The notes: generated by a model not told the origin, from the letters alone. A DNA stretch of 64,000 nt from DATBLE01 sp038248655 (GCA_038248655.1 JBBRXG010000003.1:1-64000), one strand, 5' to 3'; shown: positions 1-12,575, numbered from the stretch's first letter. Made by a program: numbers and translations.

Positions 1-2
1 CG

Positions 3-230
3 GCTGCTGTCCTCGAGGACGGTACGAGCCGGCTCCGTCAGGAGCTCGCCGACATCGAGGACAAGCTCGCGGCCGCGCGGCGGTACTACAACACGACCGT
101 GTACCGGTTCAACACGGTGCAGCAGACCGTTCCGACCGTGATCCTCGCGCGGCTGTTCCGCTTCCGCGAGCGTGAGTTCTTCGAGGCCGACGCGACCACG
201 GTGCCGTCCGTGAGCTTCACGGAAGCGTGA
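3..230 (+). CDS. lemA: LemA family protein, C-terminal part
   Basis: Partial at the left edge: the frame is open from base 3 to the TGA at 228-230 and gives 75 residues. The run LAAARRYYNTTVYRFNT, followed by a basic stretch and REREFFEA, is typical of the C-terminal helix pair of LemA proteins. These are membrane-anchored coiled-coil proteins found next to the HtpX protease in many bacteria. The stop overlaps the GTG start of the next gene (GTGA), so the two are translationally coupled. The N-terminal membrane anchor lies outside the window. The molecular role of LemA is poorly known. Confidence 0.82.
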   Translation, partial: AAVLEDGTSRLRQELADIEDKLAAARRYYNTTVYRFNTVQQTVPTVILARLFRFREREFFEADATTVPSVSFTEA

Positions 231-1141
231 CCCTCCAGGAGCAGATCCGCTCGAACCGGTGGCGCACGCTCTGGCTGCTGGTCCTGTTCGCCCTCCTCGT
301 CGGCGTGATCGGAGCGGTCCTGGGCCTCGCGTTCGACTTTTCTCTGCTGATCGTCGTCGCGATCGCCGGCTTCGCCTACGCACTCTTCAGCTGGATCGCC
401 GCCGGTCGGGTCGTCGCCTCGGTCACCGGCGCCCACCCGGCCGACCGCGCTGCCTATCCCCGCCTCTACCACGTCGTCGAGACCGTCGCGATCGCCGCCG
501 GCCTTCCCCGGCCGCCGCCGGTGTACGTGATCGCGGACGACGCACCGAATGCGTTCGCGGCGGGTCGCGGGCCGAAGTCCGCCTACGTCGCGGTCACCAC
601 CGGGCTGCTCGCGAAGCTGAGCGAACGCGAGCTGGAGGGCGTGATCGCCCACGAGATCTCTCATGTCCGGAATCGGGACGTCAGGCTGATGACGCTCGTC
701 GCGGTGCTGGTCGGGGTGATCGCGCTCGTCTCCGACCTCCTCCTGCGGATCGCATTCTGGGGCGGTGGAAAGCGGAGCGGCGGCACCGCGGGCCTGATCG
801 CGATGGCGGCCGGGCTCGTCGCCCTGTCGATCGCGCCGGTCGCGGCGGTCCTGATCCAGCTCGCCGTCTCCCGCCGGCGCGAGTATCTGGCCGACGCATC
901 GGCGGCGGAGATCACGGGCGACGGCGAGGGACTTGCTCTCGCGCTCCGGACGCTCCTGCTCGACACGTCCGAGACGAAGCGGGCGACGCGCGCGGTCGCC
1001 CACCTCTACATCGAGAGCCCGCTCAATCAGGCCTCGGGCGTTCGCTCGTCGATGCGCTCGCTGTTCGACACGCACCCGCCGCTCGAGTCGCGAATCGCCG
1101 CCCTCGAGGAGTCCGGCGGCTTCCACCTCGCGCCGGCTTGA
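227..1141 (+). CDS. htpX: M48 family zinc metalloprotease HtpX-like
   Basis: 304 aa membrane protease expected to degrade damaged membrane proteins. Two N-terminal hydrophobic segments (about residues 14-55) precede the catalytic domain. The zinc motif HEISH is at residues 142-146, a further hydrophobic pair lies at about 155-215, and the third zinc ligand is probably the Glu of REYLADASA at about 219. Length fits HtpX (280-300 aa). The GTG start overlaps the lemA stop by four bases, the common lemA-htpX pairing. It is followed convergently by coaBC. Confidence 0.9.
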   Translation: MTLQEQIRSNRWRTLWLLVLFALLVGVIGAVLGLAFDFSLLIVVAIAGFAYALFSWIAAGRVVASVTGAHPADRAAYPRLYHVVETVAIAAGLPRPPPVYVIADDAPNAFAAGRGPKSAYVAVTTGLLAKLSERELEGVIAHEISHVRNRDVRLMTLVAVLVGVIALVSDLLLRIAFWGGGKRSGGTAGLIAMAAGLVALSIAPVAAVLIQLAVSRRREYLADASAAEITGDGEGLALALRTLLLDTSETKRATRAVAHLYIESPLNQASGVRSSMRSLFDTHPPLESRIAALEESGGFHLAPA

Positions 1142-1161
1142 CGGTGCCCGGAGCCCGTTGG

Positions 1162-2307
1162 TTACGCGAGGAGGCGTCCGACCTCGTCGAGGATCGCGGC
1201 GGCGATCCCCTCCTTCGGAGCCTTCTCGACCTTGCGCTCCCCTGTGGCGCTCACCAGGACGACCTCGTTGTCGGGCGCGTCGAAGCCGATGTCGTCCCGC
1301 GAGACGTCGTTGAACACGACCAGGTCGAGATGCTTGTCCGCGAGCATCCGGCGCTTGCGGGCAAGTCCCTCCTCCCCCTCCTCGGCTGCGAACCCGACGA
1401 GCACGGTTCCGTTGCGCGCCTCGCCGAGGCTCCGGAGGACGTCCTCGGTCGGCCGCAGGCTCACATCCCACTGCCGGTCGTCCTTCGGGCGCTTGCCGGC
1501 CAGCGCCTCCGGTGCGTAGTCGGCGACCGCGGCCGCCATCAACACCACGTCTGCCCCCGCGCGTGCTTTCGCCTCCCGCGCCAGATCCTCCGCGGTCGGC
1601 GTCTCCACCACCTCCACCCCGCGAGGCGGAGGGACGGCGAGGTTGGCGGCGAGCAGGGTCACCCGGGCGCCGCGCCGCGCCGCCTCTTCGGCCAGCGCGA
1701 CCCCCATCCGCCCCGACGAGCGGTTGCCGATGTACCGGACGGCGTCGAGCGGCTCGCGAGTCCCCCCTGCGGAGACGAGCACCGAGCGGCCGGCGAGGGC
1801 GTCGCTCTCCCCGAGGAGCTCGCGGCAGCGGGCGAAGATCGCCTCGGGCTCGCTCATCCGGCCGGCGCCGGCCTCGCCCTCGGCCAGGTCGCCCTCCTCG
1901 GGCCCGATCAACTCGATGCCGCGCTCGCGCAGGAGCGCGGCGTTGGCACGGGTCGCCGGGTGCTCCCACATGCGGACGTTCATCGCCGGCGCGACGAGCA
2001 CTGGGCCGCGAAAGGCGAGCGCCAGCTGGGTGAGCACGTTGTCGGCGAGGCCGTGCGCGAGCTTGGCCAGCGTGTTCGCAGACAGCGGGGCGACGACGAG
2101 GAGGTCGGCGTCGACGAGGTGCGGGTAGAGCTCGTCGGGCTGCTCTCGGCGGGCCAGCGCCTCGAAGGTGCGGGCGGCGACGAACGACTCGGCCCCGGGC
2201 GTGAGCACGGGGGTGACCTCGTACCCCGCCTTGACGAAGATCCGCGTGAGCTCGCACGCCTTGTACGCAGCGATCCCGCCCGTTACACCGAGGAGAACCC
2301 GGGCCAT
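1162..2307 (-). CDS. coaBC: Bifunctional phosphopantothenoylcysteine decarboxylase / phosphopantothenate-cysteine ligase
   Basis: 381 aa, the CoA biosynthesis enzyme converting 4'-phosphopantothenate plus cysteine to 4'-phosphopantetheine. The N-terminal flavin-dependent decarboxylase half starts with GVTGGIAAYK (residues 7-16) and carries the PAMNVRMW active-site loop near residue 108. The C-terminal ligase half (about 190-381) has SAGGTREPLDAVRYIGNRSSG and the KRPKDD motif. Length fits the family (about 400). It follows rpoZ after 32 bases that contain a perfect hairpin, and belongs to the mihF-gmk-rpoZ-coaBC run, a common actinobacterial order. Confidence 0.96.
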   Translation of the reverse strand: MARVLLGVTGGIAAYKACELTRIFVKAGYEVTPVLTPGAESFVAARTFEALARREQPDELYPHLVDADLLVVAPLSANTLAKLAHGLADNVLTQLALAFRGPVLVAPAMNVRMWEHPATRANAALLRERGIELIGPEEGDLAEGEAGAGRMSEPEAIFARCRELLGESDALAGRSVLVSAGGTREPLDAVRYIGNRSSGRMGVALAEEAARRGARVTLLAANLAVPPPRGVEVVETPTAEDLAREAKARAGADVVLMAAAVADYAPEALAGKRPKDDRQWDVSLRPTEDVLRSLGEARNGTVLVGFAAEEGEEGLARKRRMLADKHLDLVVFNDVSRDDIGFDAPDNEVVLVSATGERKVEKAPKEGIAAAILDEVGRLLA

Positions 2308-2327
2308 GGTCGCTCAGCCCCCCCGTT

Positions 2328-2353
2328 CTTACAAAGCCGTCAGGCTTTGTAAG
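2328..2353 (-). promoter_or_regulatory. Perfect 11-bp hairpin at the rpoZ stop codon
   Basis: The minus strand reads CTTACAAAGCC, a TGAC loop, then GGCTTTGTAAG. The rpoZ stop codon TGA sits in the loop and the last rpoZ codons form the 5' arm. No T-run follows, so it is not a classical intrinsic terminator. It may attenuate or process the transcript between rpoZ and coaBC. It is AT-rich compared with its surroundings. Confidence 0.6.
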
Positions 2354-2567
2354 AGTATTTGATCTTGCCCTCGGAAACCTCTTCGAGGGACATGGTCAAG
2401 TAGTTCTTCGAGCGCGACTCGACGAGCGGCGGGAATTCGTCGAAGGTGCCTTCGCCGAGCTGATGGTGGTAGTTGTTGATCTGGCGAGCGCGCTTGGCGG
2501 CCACGATCACGAGCGCGTAGCGCGAGTCGACCTGGTTCAAGAGCTCATCGATGCGGGGGTGAATCAC
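2340..2567 (-). CDS. rpoZ: RNA polymerase omega subunit
   Basis: 75 aa. Starts MIHPRIDELLNQVDSRYALV and continues with VAAKRARQINNY, the conserved omega core that binds the beta' subunit and assists RNA polymerase assembly. Length is at the short end for actinobacterial omega (75-110). The ATG overlaps the gmk stop (ATGA), so the two are coupled. The last codons are part of a perfect hairpin. Confidence 0.95.
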   Translation of the reverse strand: MIHPRIDELLNQVDSRYALVIVAAKRARQINNYHHQLGEGTFDEFPPLVESRSKNYLTMSLEEVSEGKIKYSYKA

Positions 2568-3160
2568 GGCCGGCCCATGGTACCGGCAGCGGCCAGCTCC
2601 TGCTGGACGATCCCCTCGAGCTCGTTCGTGGCCCGGACGAGGTCGTCGTTGACGACGACGTGGTCGAACTGCCCTGCCTGCGCGAGTTGCTTGCGGGCGA
2701 GCCCGATCCGCTCTCCGATCTCGCCCTCGCTCTCGCTCGCGCGTTCTCGGAGGCGCCGTTCCAGCTCGGGGATCCCGGCGGTGATGAAGACGGTCACGGC
2801 GCCGGGCACATCCTCCTTCACGTTCAGCGCTCCTTCCGTCTCGAGCTCGAGCACGGGGATCCGACCCTCGCCGCCGATGCGGTCGACCTCGGAGCGGAGC
2901 GTCCCGTACCGCTTTCCCGAGACGTAGGTGACGTGCTCGAGGAACTCACCGTCGTGGACGCGGCGGACGAACTCGGCGTCTGTGAGGAACCAGTATTCGC
3001 GCCCGTTCTCCTCACCCTGGCGCCGCAGGCGGGTGGTCGCAGACACGGTCGCCTCCAGCTCCGGCAAGCACTCGAGCAGCGCCTTGATCAGCGTGCCCTT
3101 CCCGGCCCCGGACGGGCCGGTCACGACGAAGACAGGGTTAGCTGCGGTTGAAGAGCCCAA
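2564..3160 (-). CDS. gmk: Guanylate kinase
   Basis: 198 aa, phosphorylates GMP to GDP. P-loop GPSGAGKGT lies near residues 15-23. The GMP-binding stretch includes SATTRLRRQGEENGREYWF and FLEHVTYVSGKRYGT. The first usable start is TTG at 3160, which lies 23 bases inside the 3' end of mihF. No better start precedes the P-loop, so I accept TTG. The gene is coupled to rpoZ by an ATGA overlap. Confidence 0.95.
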   Translation of the reverse strand: MGSSTAANPVFVVTGPSGAGKGTLIKALLECLPELEATVSATTRLRRQGEENGREYWFLTDAEFVRRVHDGEFLEHVTYVSGKRYGTLRSEVDRIGGEGRIPVLELETEGALNVKEDVPGAVTVFITAGIPELERRLRERASESEGEIGERIGLARKQLAQAGQFDHVVVNDDLVRATNELEGIVQQELAAAGTMGRP

Positions 3161-3467
3161 TCAGCTCGGCGCGCTGACGGTCGGACAGCCCGCCGACGGT
3201 CTTCGACTGGCTGATCCGGCACTGATTGAGGAAACGAGCCGCCTTCACGCGTCCGAACTTCGGCACGGCCATGAGCATGTCGAACACCTTCGCCGTTCCG
3301 ACGTACTCCGGCGGGTCGTCGAGGATCTCTTCGATCTGGACCCTCCCTCGCTTCAGGTCCTTCTTCAGCTGCGCCCGGCGGACGCGGATGTCGTTGGCCC
3401 TCGCAAGGGCCTCCATGCGCTGATCGAGAGAACGAACCGGCGCCGTCGCCTGCGTCTTCGTCGGCAT
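3138..3467 (-). CDS. mihF: Integration host factor, actinobacterial type (mIHF)
   Basis: 109 aa nucleoid-associated DNA-binding protein. The sequence from RMEALARANDIRVRRAQLKK to the helix-two-turn-helix region VPKFGRVKAARFLNQCRIS matches the actinobacterial mIHF family, unrelated in sequence to the proteobacterial IHF dimers. Its place directly upstream of gmk-rpoZ is the usual one. A near-consensus promoter lies just before the ATG, leaving only 2-4 bases of leader. Confidence 0.93.
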   Translation of the reverse strand: MPTKTQATAPVRSLDQRMEALARANDIRVRRAQLKKDLKRGRVQIEEILDDPPEYVGTAKVFDMLMAVPKFGRVKAARFLNQCRISQSKTVGGLSDRQRAELIGLFNRS

Positions 3468-3477
3468 CAGGGCAGCG

Positions 3478-3505
3478 AGTCTAACAGCTTGGTCGGGCGG
3501 GTCAA
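3478..3505 (-). promoter_or_regulatory. Promoter of mihF
   Basis: On the minus strand TTGACC (3500-3505), a 16-base spacer and TAGACT (3478-3483). Ten bases separate the -10 from the ATG, so the predicted transcript has almost no leader. This is the best -35/-10 pair I saw in the window. It should drive mihF-gmk-rpoZ-coaBC. Confidence 0.7.
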
Positions 3506-3540
3506 ACCTCGTACGATTGTCTTATTTCCAGGGACTTTCA

Positions 3541-4407
3541 TCACACTCTCGACCTCAGATCGAGGTGTTTTCTCTTCGGCAACGCCCCCTGGTGTGAAAT
3601 CCCGCATGCCTGGTCGGTCGAGGAGAGCCCCCGGTCGGCAAGCTCGACGTCGAGCTCCCGGCGGATCCGGGTCGGTGCCGATGGGTCGGAGAAGAGCACC
3701 GTTCCGAGTGCCACGGCACGGGCGCCGGCCGCGAGGAGATCGAGCGCATCACGGCCGCCGGCAACACCCCCCATCCCGACGATCGGGAGCGCCGTCGCCC
3801 GGAAGCAGGCGTACACCGCCGCCAGCGCGATCGGCCGCAACGCCGGCCCGGAGAGACCCCCGGTCGCGGTGCCGAGCACGGGGCGCAGGGCGGCGTCGAG
3901 CGCCATCCCTCGGATCGTGTTCACGAGCGAGAGCCCGTCGGCGCCGGCATCCTCGACCGCCCGCGCGACGGCCGCGATGTCCCAGGCGGCCGGCGAGAGC
4001 TTCGCGTACAGCGGGAGAGCGGTGACGGCGCGGCAGGCGGCGACGATCTCGGCGGCGGACTCCGCCGCCTCGTCGACATTCGGGCAGGACAGGTTCAGCT
4101 CGATCGTCACGTTCTCGAGGAGGGCGCACGTCTCCGCATACTCGGCCGCGCCGAAGCCGCCGACCGAGACCCAGATCGGCACGTCCAGCTCACGGAGCCG
4201 GGGCAGCGTCCGAGCGAGAAAGGCGTCGCGGCCGGGGTTCGCGAGCCCGATCGAGTTGAGCATCCCGACGTCGGTCTCGGCGATCCGGACCGGGACGTTG
4301 CCCGGCCGGGGCAGGGGTGTCACGGTCTTCGTCACGAACGCGTCGAGCTGACCGGCCGTCTCGGGGGCGGTCAGGGCGTCGAGGCAGCCGGAGGCGTTCA
4401 GGATCAT
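3541..4407 (-). CDS. pyrD: Dihydroorotate dehydrogenase, catalytic subunit (class 1B)
   Basis: 288 aa from an ATG at 4407 that overlaps the pyrK stop (ATGA). It oxidises dihydroorotate to orotate. The core NLSCPNVDEAAES carries the catalytic Cys expected of class 1B enzymes; KTVTPLPRPGN and GMLNSIGLANPG are the FMN and substrate loops, and GMGGVAGGRDALDLLAAGA binds the FMN phosphate. PyrK directly upstream supplies the electron-transfer subunit, supporting the NAD-linked 1B type. It is the last gene of the pyrimidine operon. The frame extends further upstream but only as overlap with pyrK. Confidence 0.95.
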   Translation of the reverse strand: MILNASGCLDALTAPETAGQLDAFVTKTVTPLPRPGNVPVRIAETDVGMLNSIGLANPGRDAFLARTLPRLRELDVPIWVSVGGFGAAEYAETCALLENVTIELNLSCPNVDEAAESAAEIVAACRAVTALPLYAKLSPAAWDIAAVARAVEDAGADGLSLVNTIRGMALDAALRPVLGTATGGLSGPALRPIALAAVYACFRATALPIVGMGGVAGGRDALDLLAAGARAVALGTVLFSDPSAPTRIRRELDVELADRGLSSTDQACGISHQGALPKRKHLDLRSRV

Positions 4408-5120
4408 GCCCCGACCGCCCAGGACAGGGTTGTGACCCCTGACCGGTCGATCCCGGACAAGACGGGGCCCTCGATGCACAGCCGCTTCCAGGTGCCGTCG
4501 ATCTCGACCGCGCAGCCGTGGCAGGCGCCGTATCCGCACGCCATCGGCGCCTCCCAGGCCAGCTGGGCATCCGGGCAGCGTTCGCGGACTGCCTCGAGCA
4601 TCGGCTCGGGCCCGCAGGCGAGCACCTCGGGAGCAAGCTGGAGCATCGGCCCGAGGAGGTCGGTGACCAGCTCCGGCTCGATCGCCACCTCCGCGTTCGG
4701 GACGAGCGCCGCCGCCTCCGCGTGCCGTTCCGAACGGAATCCGAGCACGGCCGGCGTCCCGCCCAGGCGCTCCGACAGGTACGGGAGGGGAGCGATCCCG
4801 ATCCCGCCGCCGACCAGGAGTGGCCGGGAGACGTCGAGTGAGAAGCCCCGCCCGAGGGGGCCGGCGACGTGGATCGAATCCCCGGGGACGAGCGAGCAGA
4901 GCGCCCCCGTCCCCGGCCCGACCGGGTCGACGAGGAACCCGAGCGCGCCGGGTGGTGCGAGACAGAGGCTCATCGGCCTGGGGAGCAGCCTTCCGGGCGC
5001 CTCGAGCATGAAGAACTGCCCGGGATCACCCGGCTCGAGCCCGCCTCGCTCGAGCAGCAAGAGCGTGTACGGCCCGATCGTCCGGCGGTCGGTGACGCTC
5101 AGCAGCTCACGCCGTGCCAT
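4404..5120 (-). CDS. pyrK: Dihydroorotate dehydrogenase electron transfer subunit
   Basis: 238 aa iron-sulfur flavoprotein passing electrons from PyrD to NAD+. An N-terminal FAD-binding barrel includes RPMSLCLA. The NAD domain starts at PLLVGGGIGIAPLPYL. The C-terminal [2Fe-2S] motif is C-x4-C-x2-C-x11-C in ACGYGACHGCAVEIDGTWK. Length fits the family. It abuts carB with no gap and overlaps pyrD. Confidence 0.94.
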   Translation of the reverse strand: MARRELLSVTDRRTIGPYTLLLLERGGLEPGDPGQFFMLEAPGRLLPRPMSLCLAPPGALGFLVDPVGPGTGALCSLVPGDSIHVAGPLGRGFSLDVSRPLLVGGGIGIAPLPYLSERLGGTPAVLGFRSERHAEAAALVPNAEVAIEPELVTDLLGPMLQLAPEVLACGPEPMLEAVRERCPDAQLAWEAPMACGYGACHGCAVEIDGTWKRLCIEGPVLSGIDRSGVTTLSWAVGA

Positions 5121-8091
<2,971 letters not shown>

Positions 8092-8108
<17 letters not shown>

Positions 8109-9129
8109 GTTCCTCGACCCACGCCTCGAGCAGGGGCCAGCCGTCGTGAGGCCCGGGGCCGGCCTCGGGATGGAACTGCACCGACCGGGCCCGCAGCTCG
8201 GGAAGGTCGAAACCCTCGACGGTCCCGTCGTAGAGCGACACCGCGCTCGCCTCGGCCTGGTCCGACGGCTCGACCGCGAAGCCGTGGTTCTGCGAGGTGA
8301 CGAGCACCCGACCCGACGAACGCTCGAGCACCGGATGGTTGGCGCCCCGGTGCCCGAACGGGAGCTTGAACGTCTGGTGGTCGGTGGCGAGGCCGAGCAG
8401 CTGGTGCCCGAGGCAGATCCCGAACACCGGGACCCGCCCGAGCAGCTCGCGGACGACCGCCGTCTCCGCCTCGAGCGGCTCCGGGTCGCCGGGGCCGTTC
8501 GAGAGGACGACCCCGTCGAACCCGGCCAGCTCGTCGGCATCGACGTCGTGCGGGTAGACGGTGACGGCGACGCCGGCGCCGGCAAGCCGGCTCAGGATCG
8601 AGCGCTTCGTCCCGTAGTCGACGACGGCGACGTGCCGGCGGCCCTCGTCCGCGTACACGTACGGCTCGGGCGTGGACACAGCTGAGACGAGCGCGCGGCC
8701 CTCCATCGACGGCTGCGAGCGCACGGCGTCGAGCGCTTCGTCCTCGGATGCCTTCCCCGCGACGATCGCCGCGCGCATCGCGCCGCGGTCGCGCAGGTGA
8801 AGGACGAGCGAGCGCGTGTCGATCCCGGTGAGGGCGACCACCCCGCGCTCGCACAACCAGTCGGTCCAGGCGGGGCCGCGCGCTTCGCGCATCAGCACGC
8901 CGCGGACGTGCGTCCGCCTCGACTCGGACCGACCGTCGGCGACTCCGTAGTTGCCGACCATCGGCGCGGTGAAGCAGAGGATCTGCTCCGCGTAGCTCGG
9001 GTCAGTGACCAGCTCCTGGTAGCCGGTCATCGCGGTCGCGAACACGGCCTCGCCGAATGCGAACCCTTCCGCCCCCACGGACTCGCCGCGGAAGACCGTG
9101 GCGTCCTCGAGGGCCAGGAAGTCACTCAC
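8092..9129 (-). CDS. carA: Carbamoyl-phosphate synthase small subunit (glutaminase)
   Basis: 345 aa from a GTG at 9129 that overlaps the stop of the upstream nucleotidyltransferase gene (GTGA). It hydrolyses glutamine and channels ammonia to CarB. The N-terminal domain shows AMTGYQELVTDPSYAEQI and GNYGV. The class I amidotransferase domain carries the nucleophile in GICLGHQLLG and the His/Glu pair in QFHPEAGPGP. Length is slightly below the usual 360-380. The stop lies inside the start region of carB. Confidence 0.95.
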
Positions 9130-9701
9130 GCCGGGCCCCCAGCCTCGACCTTGGACACCCAGGTGCCCGTCTCCTCCCAGATGCGTGCCCGGGCGCGAGC
9201 GAGCTCGGCGCCGCGCGCCTCCTCCCACCCATCGGACCGAGCCGCCTCCGCCAGGGCGTCGCGCACGGCCGCCGGCGGAACCGGTGCGAACACCTCGCTC
9301 CACGGCGGGCCGAGGAGCGGAATCGCGTGCTGCTCGGCGATCGCCCGGTCGAGCACGAACCAGAAGCCCGGATCGTCGCCGGGGTCGAGGTGGGCGAACT
9401 GGCCGGTGTTGACGTTCAGCTCGGGACGCTCGCAGCCGCGCGCGTAGACGACGAGCTCGAGCTTGCGTGCGGGACACCGGAGTGCTTCCGCGGCCTCGAC
9501 GATCGCCTCCTTCTCGGCACGAGTGACGGCTCCGGCGCTGACGGCGATCGCGTCCACGTCGCTCCGGCCGTGGCGGTACGTCCCCTGTGCCGCCGATCCG
9601 TGCAGGTAGACGGCGTCCAGGTCGACCAGCTCGGACAGCCGCCGAACGAGCTCGTCGAGCCACCCGGAGAGCTCGGCCGGGATGTCCACCACCGCGGTCA
9701 C
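9126..9701 (-). CDS. Aminoglycoside adenylyltransferase-like nucleotidyltransferase (ANT/AadA-like)
   Basis: 191 aa. The nucleotidyltransferase signature GSAAQGTYRHGRSDVDAI (GSxxxG then DxD) lies at about residues 35-52. Further on, NVNTGQFAHLDPGDDPGFWF and RAIAEQHAIPLLGPPWSEVF resemble the C-terminal region of AadA/ANT(3'')-type enzymes (DUF4111-like), but the protein lacks the longer helical tail of AadA (about 260 aa). The GTG start overlaps the pyrC stop and its own stop overlaps the carA start, both as GTGA, so it is translated as part of the pyrimidine operon. Substrate unknown; resistance to an aminoglycoside is only one possibility. Confidence 0.8.
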   Translation of the reverse strand: MTAVVDIPAELSGWLDELVRRLSELVDLDAVYLHGSAAQGTYRHGRSDVDAIAVSAGAVTRAEKEAIVEAAEALRCPARKLELVVYARGCERPELNVNTGQFAHLDPGDDPGFWFVLDRAIAEQHAIPLLGPPWSEVFAPVPPAAVRDALAEAARSDGWEEARGAELARARARIWEETGTWVSKVEAGGPA

Positions 9702-11002
9702 GTCGAGAACGCTACGCGGCCGGCGGCGACGGTCATCCGCACCCGCCCTCTGAGCCGCTCCCCGGAGAGCCACGAGTTCGACGATCGCGACCGGAAGCCG
9801 TCCGCTCCGACCACCCATTCCTGCTGGAGGTCGAGAAGGACGAGGTTGGCCGGCGCGCCCGTCGCGATCCGCGGGGGCTCGAGCCTGTATGCCCGCGCCG
9901 GGCCGGCCGACATCCGCTCGAGCAGGCTCGCAAGCGTGATCAGGCCCGGCTCGACGAGATGGGTGTTGAGCGCGGCAAAGGCGGTCTCGAGGCCCGTCAC
10001 CCCGAAAGGCGCCTCCTCGAACGGGACGTCCTTCTCGTGCGCCGCGTGTGGAGCATGGTCTGTCGCGATGACCGAGATCGTGCCGTCTCGCAGGGCATCG
10101 ACGAGTGCGGAGCGGTCGGCACCGGCTCTGAGCGGCGGGCTCATCTTCAGATTCGCGTCCAGCGAGCGGACCGCGGCGTCGGTGAGGACGAGGTGGTGCG
10201 GCGTCGCCTCGCCCGTTGCGGCGACGCCGGCTGCCTGCCAGCGGCGCAGCTCGTCGACCGACTCGCGCGCCGACAGATGGAGCAGGTGGATCGGCTGCCG
10301 CTCGTATGCGGCGAGAGCGAGGTCGCGGCCGACCATCACGCTCTCGGCGACAGACGGGTAGCCGGTGAAACCCAGCTCGGCGGAGACCTCGCCCTCGTGC
10401 ATCTGACCGCCGCGCGAGAGGGTCGGCTCTTCGCAGTGGACGGCGATGCGCCTGCCGGTGACCGAGTGATACTGGAGCGCCCGCCGCATCAGGCCTGGCG
10501 CGACGACGGGACGACCGTCGTCGGAGAAGCCGATCGCCCCGGCGTCCGCGAGCTCGGCCATCTCGGTCAGCTCCTCCCCGTCCTGGCCCTTGCTGATCGC
10601 AGCGAGGAAGCCGACGGGCACCTCGGCCTCCGTCCGCGCCGCGTCGATCAGCGAGCCGAGCACCGCGGCCGAATCGACGACCGGGGCCGTGTTCGGCATG
10701 GCGAGGATCGCGCAGTAGCCTCCGGCCGCGGCGGCCGCGGTGCCGGTTGCGATCGTCTCCTCGTCCTCCCGCCCCGGCGTGCGCAGGTGCACGTGCGGAT
10801 CGACGAACGCCGGTGCGAGCACCAGCCCTCGCCCCTCGACGATCCGATCACCGTTCGGGCTGACGTTCAACCCGATCTCGGAGATCACGCCGCCGTCGAC
10901 GCGGACGTCGAGCACCTCGTCGATCCGCTCCCCCGGATCGATCACCCGGGCGCTGCGGACGACGAGATCGTCGACCGGCATGTCCTTCGCGACCAGGGTC
11001 AT
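9698..11002 (-). CDS. pyrC: Dihydroorotase (class I)
   Basis: 434 aa from an ATG at 11002 overlapping the pyrB stop (ATGA). It cyclises carbamoyl-aspartate to dihydroorotate. Zinc ligands are seen in FVDPHVHLRTPG, HHLVLTDAA and ATDHAPHAAHEK. The metal-bridging position falls in GFSDDG, an Asp as in class I enzymes of Bacillus type. An alternative ATG lies seven codons later. It is followed by the embedded nucleotidyltransferase gene. Confidence 0.95.
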   Translation of the reverse strand: MTLVAKDMPVDDLVVRSARVIDPGERIDEVLDVRVDGGVISEIGLNVSPNGDRIVEGRGLVLAPAFVDPHVHLRTPGREDEETIATGTAAAAAGGYCAILAMPNTAPVVDSAAVLGSLIDAARTEAEVPVGFLAAISKGQDGEELTEMAELADAGAIGFSDDGRPVVAPGLMRRALQYHSVTGRRIAVHCEEPTLSRGGQMHEGEVSAELGFTGYPSVAESVMVGRDLALAAYERQPIHLLHLSARESVDELRRWQAAGVAATGEATPHHLVLTDAAVRSLDANLKMSPPLRAGADRSALVDALRDGTISVIATDHAPHAAHEKDVPFEEAPFGVTGLETAFAALNTHLVEPGLITLASLLERMSAGPARAYRLEPPRIATGAPANLVLLDLQQEWVVGADGFRSRSSNSWLSGERLRGRVRMTVAAGRVAFST

Positions 11003-11993
11003 GCCACGCCCTCGGCGACCTTCGCCGCCACCTCGATCGGCCCTTGGGTGAGCAGGTCGTAGAGCACCGCCATCCGGACGACGAGCCCGGCGCGCACCTG
11101 CGTGCCGATCAGCGACTGCGACGCGTCGGCCACCCGCGGGTCGATCTCCACTCCCCGGTTCATCGGCCCGGGATGCATGATCTTCTGGCCGGGTCGGACG
11201 CGTTCGGGTGTCACCCCCCACCGGGCGGAGTATTCGCGGAGGCTCGGGACGTAGTTCGCCCCCTCCAGCATCCGCTCGCGCTGCATCCGCAGGACGTAGA
11301 CGACGTCGGCGTCCCTGATCACCCCGATGTCGGTCGACACCGCGCAGCCCATCGCCTCGATCCCGCGTGGGATCAGCGGTGGCGGGCCGACGAGCGTGAC
11401 GCTCGCACCCATCAAGGTGAGCGCCTGGATGTTCGAGCGGGCGACGCGCGAGTGGAGGACATCGCCGACGATCGCGACGTGGAGGCCCTCGACGCGGCCG
11501 ACGTTTCGTTCGATCGTGTACAGGTCGAGCAGTGCCTGGGTCGGATGCTGGTGCTTCCCGTCCCCGGCGTTGACGACGTGCGCACCCGTAACGCGGACGA
11601 CCAGGTTCGGTGCGCCGATGTGCTCGTGCCGGATCACGATCACGTCGGGGTCGTAGGCGTCGAGCGTCAGGACGGTGTCCTTCAGCGATTCGCCCTTGTC
11701 CACCGACGAGCCCGCTCCCCTGATCGACATCACGTCCGCGGAGAGCCGCTTCGCGGCGAGCTCGAAGCTCGACGAGGTGCGGGTGGAGGACTCGAAGAAC
11801 GCGTTCACGACCAGGCGACCGCGGAGTGTCGGCAGCTTCTTCATCTCCCGGTCGAGCGACTGCTCGAAGCTGCGGGCGGTCGCGAGCAGACGCTCGACGT
11901 CGCCGCGTTCGAGGTCGCCGATCGAGATCAGATGCCGCCTGGGGGGCGGCTCGGACGGCGGGAGCAGCTCGTCCCGCACGAGGCGGATCTCTG

Positions 11994-11997
<4 letters not shown>
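10999..11997 (-). CDS. pyrB: Aspartate carbamoyltransferase catalytic subunit
   Basis: 332 aa. It condenses carbamoyl phosphate with aspartate. The carbamoyl-phosphate site FESSTRTSSSFE, the catalytic loop GSSVDKGESLKDT, HQHPTQALLDL and the C-terminal HPGPMNRGVEID are all intact. The ATG overlaps the pyrR stop (ATGA) and its own stop overlaps the pyrC start. No regulatory subunit gene pyrI is present, consistent with PyrR control. Confidence 0.97.
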
Positions 11998-12571
<574 letters not shown>

Positions 12572-12575
<4 letters not shown>

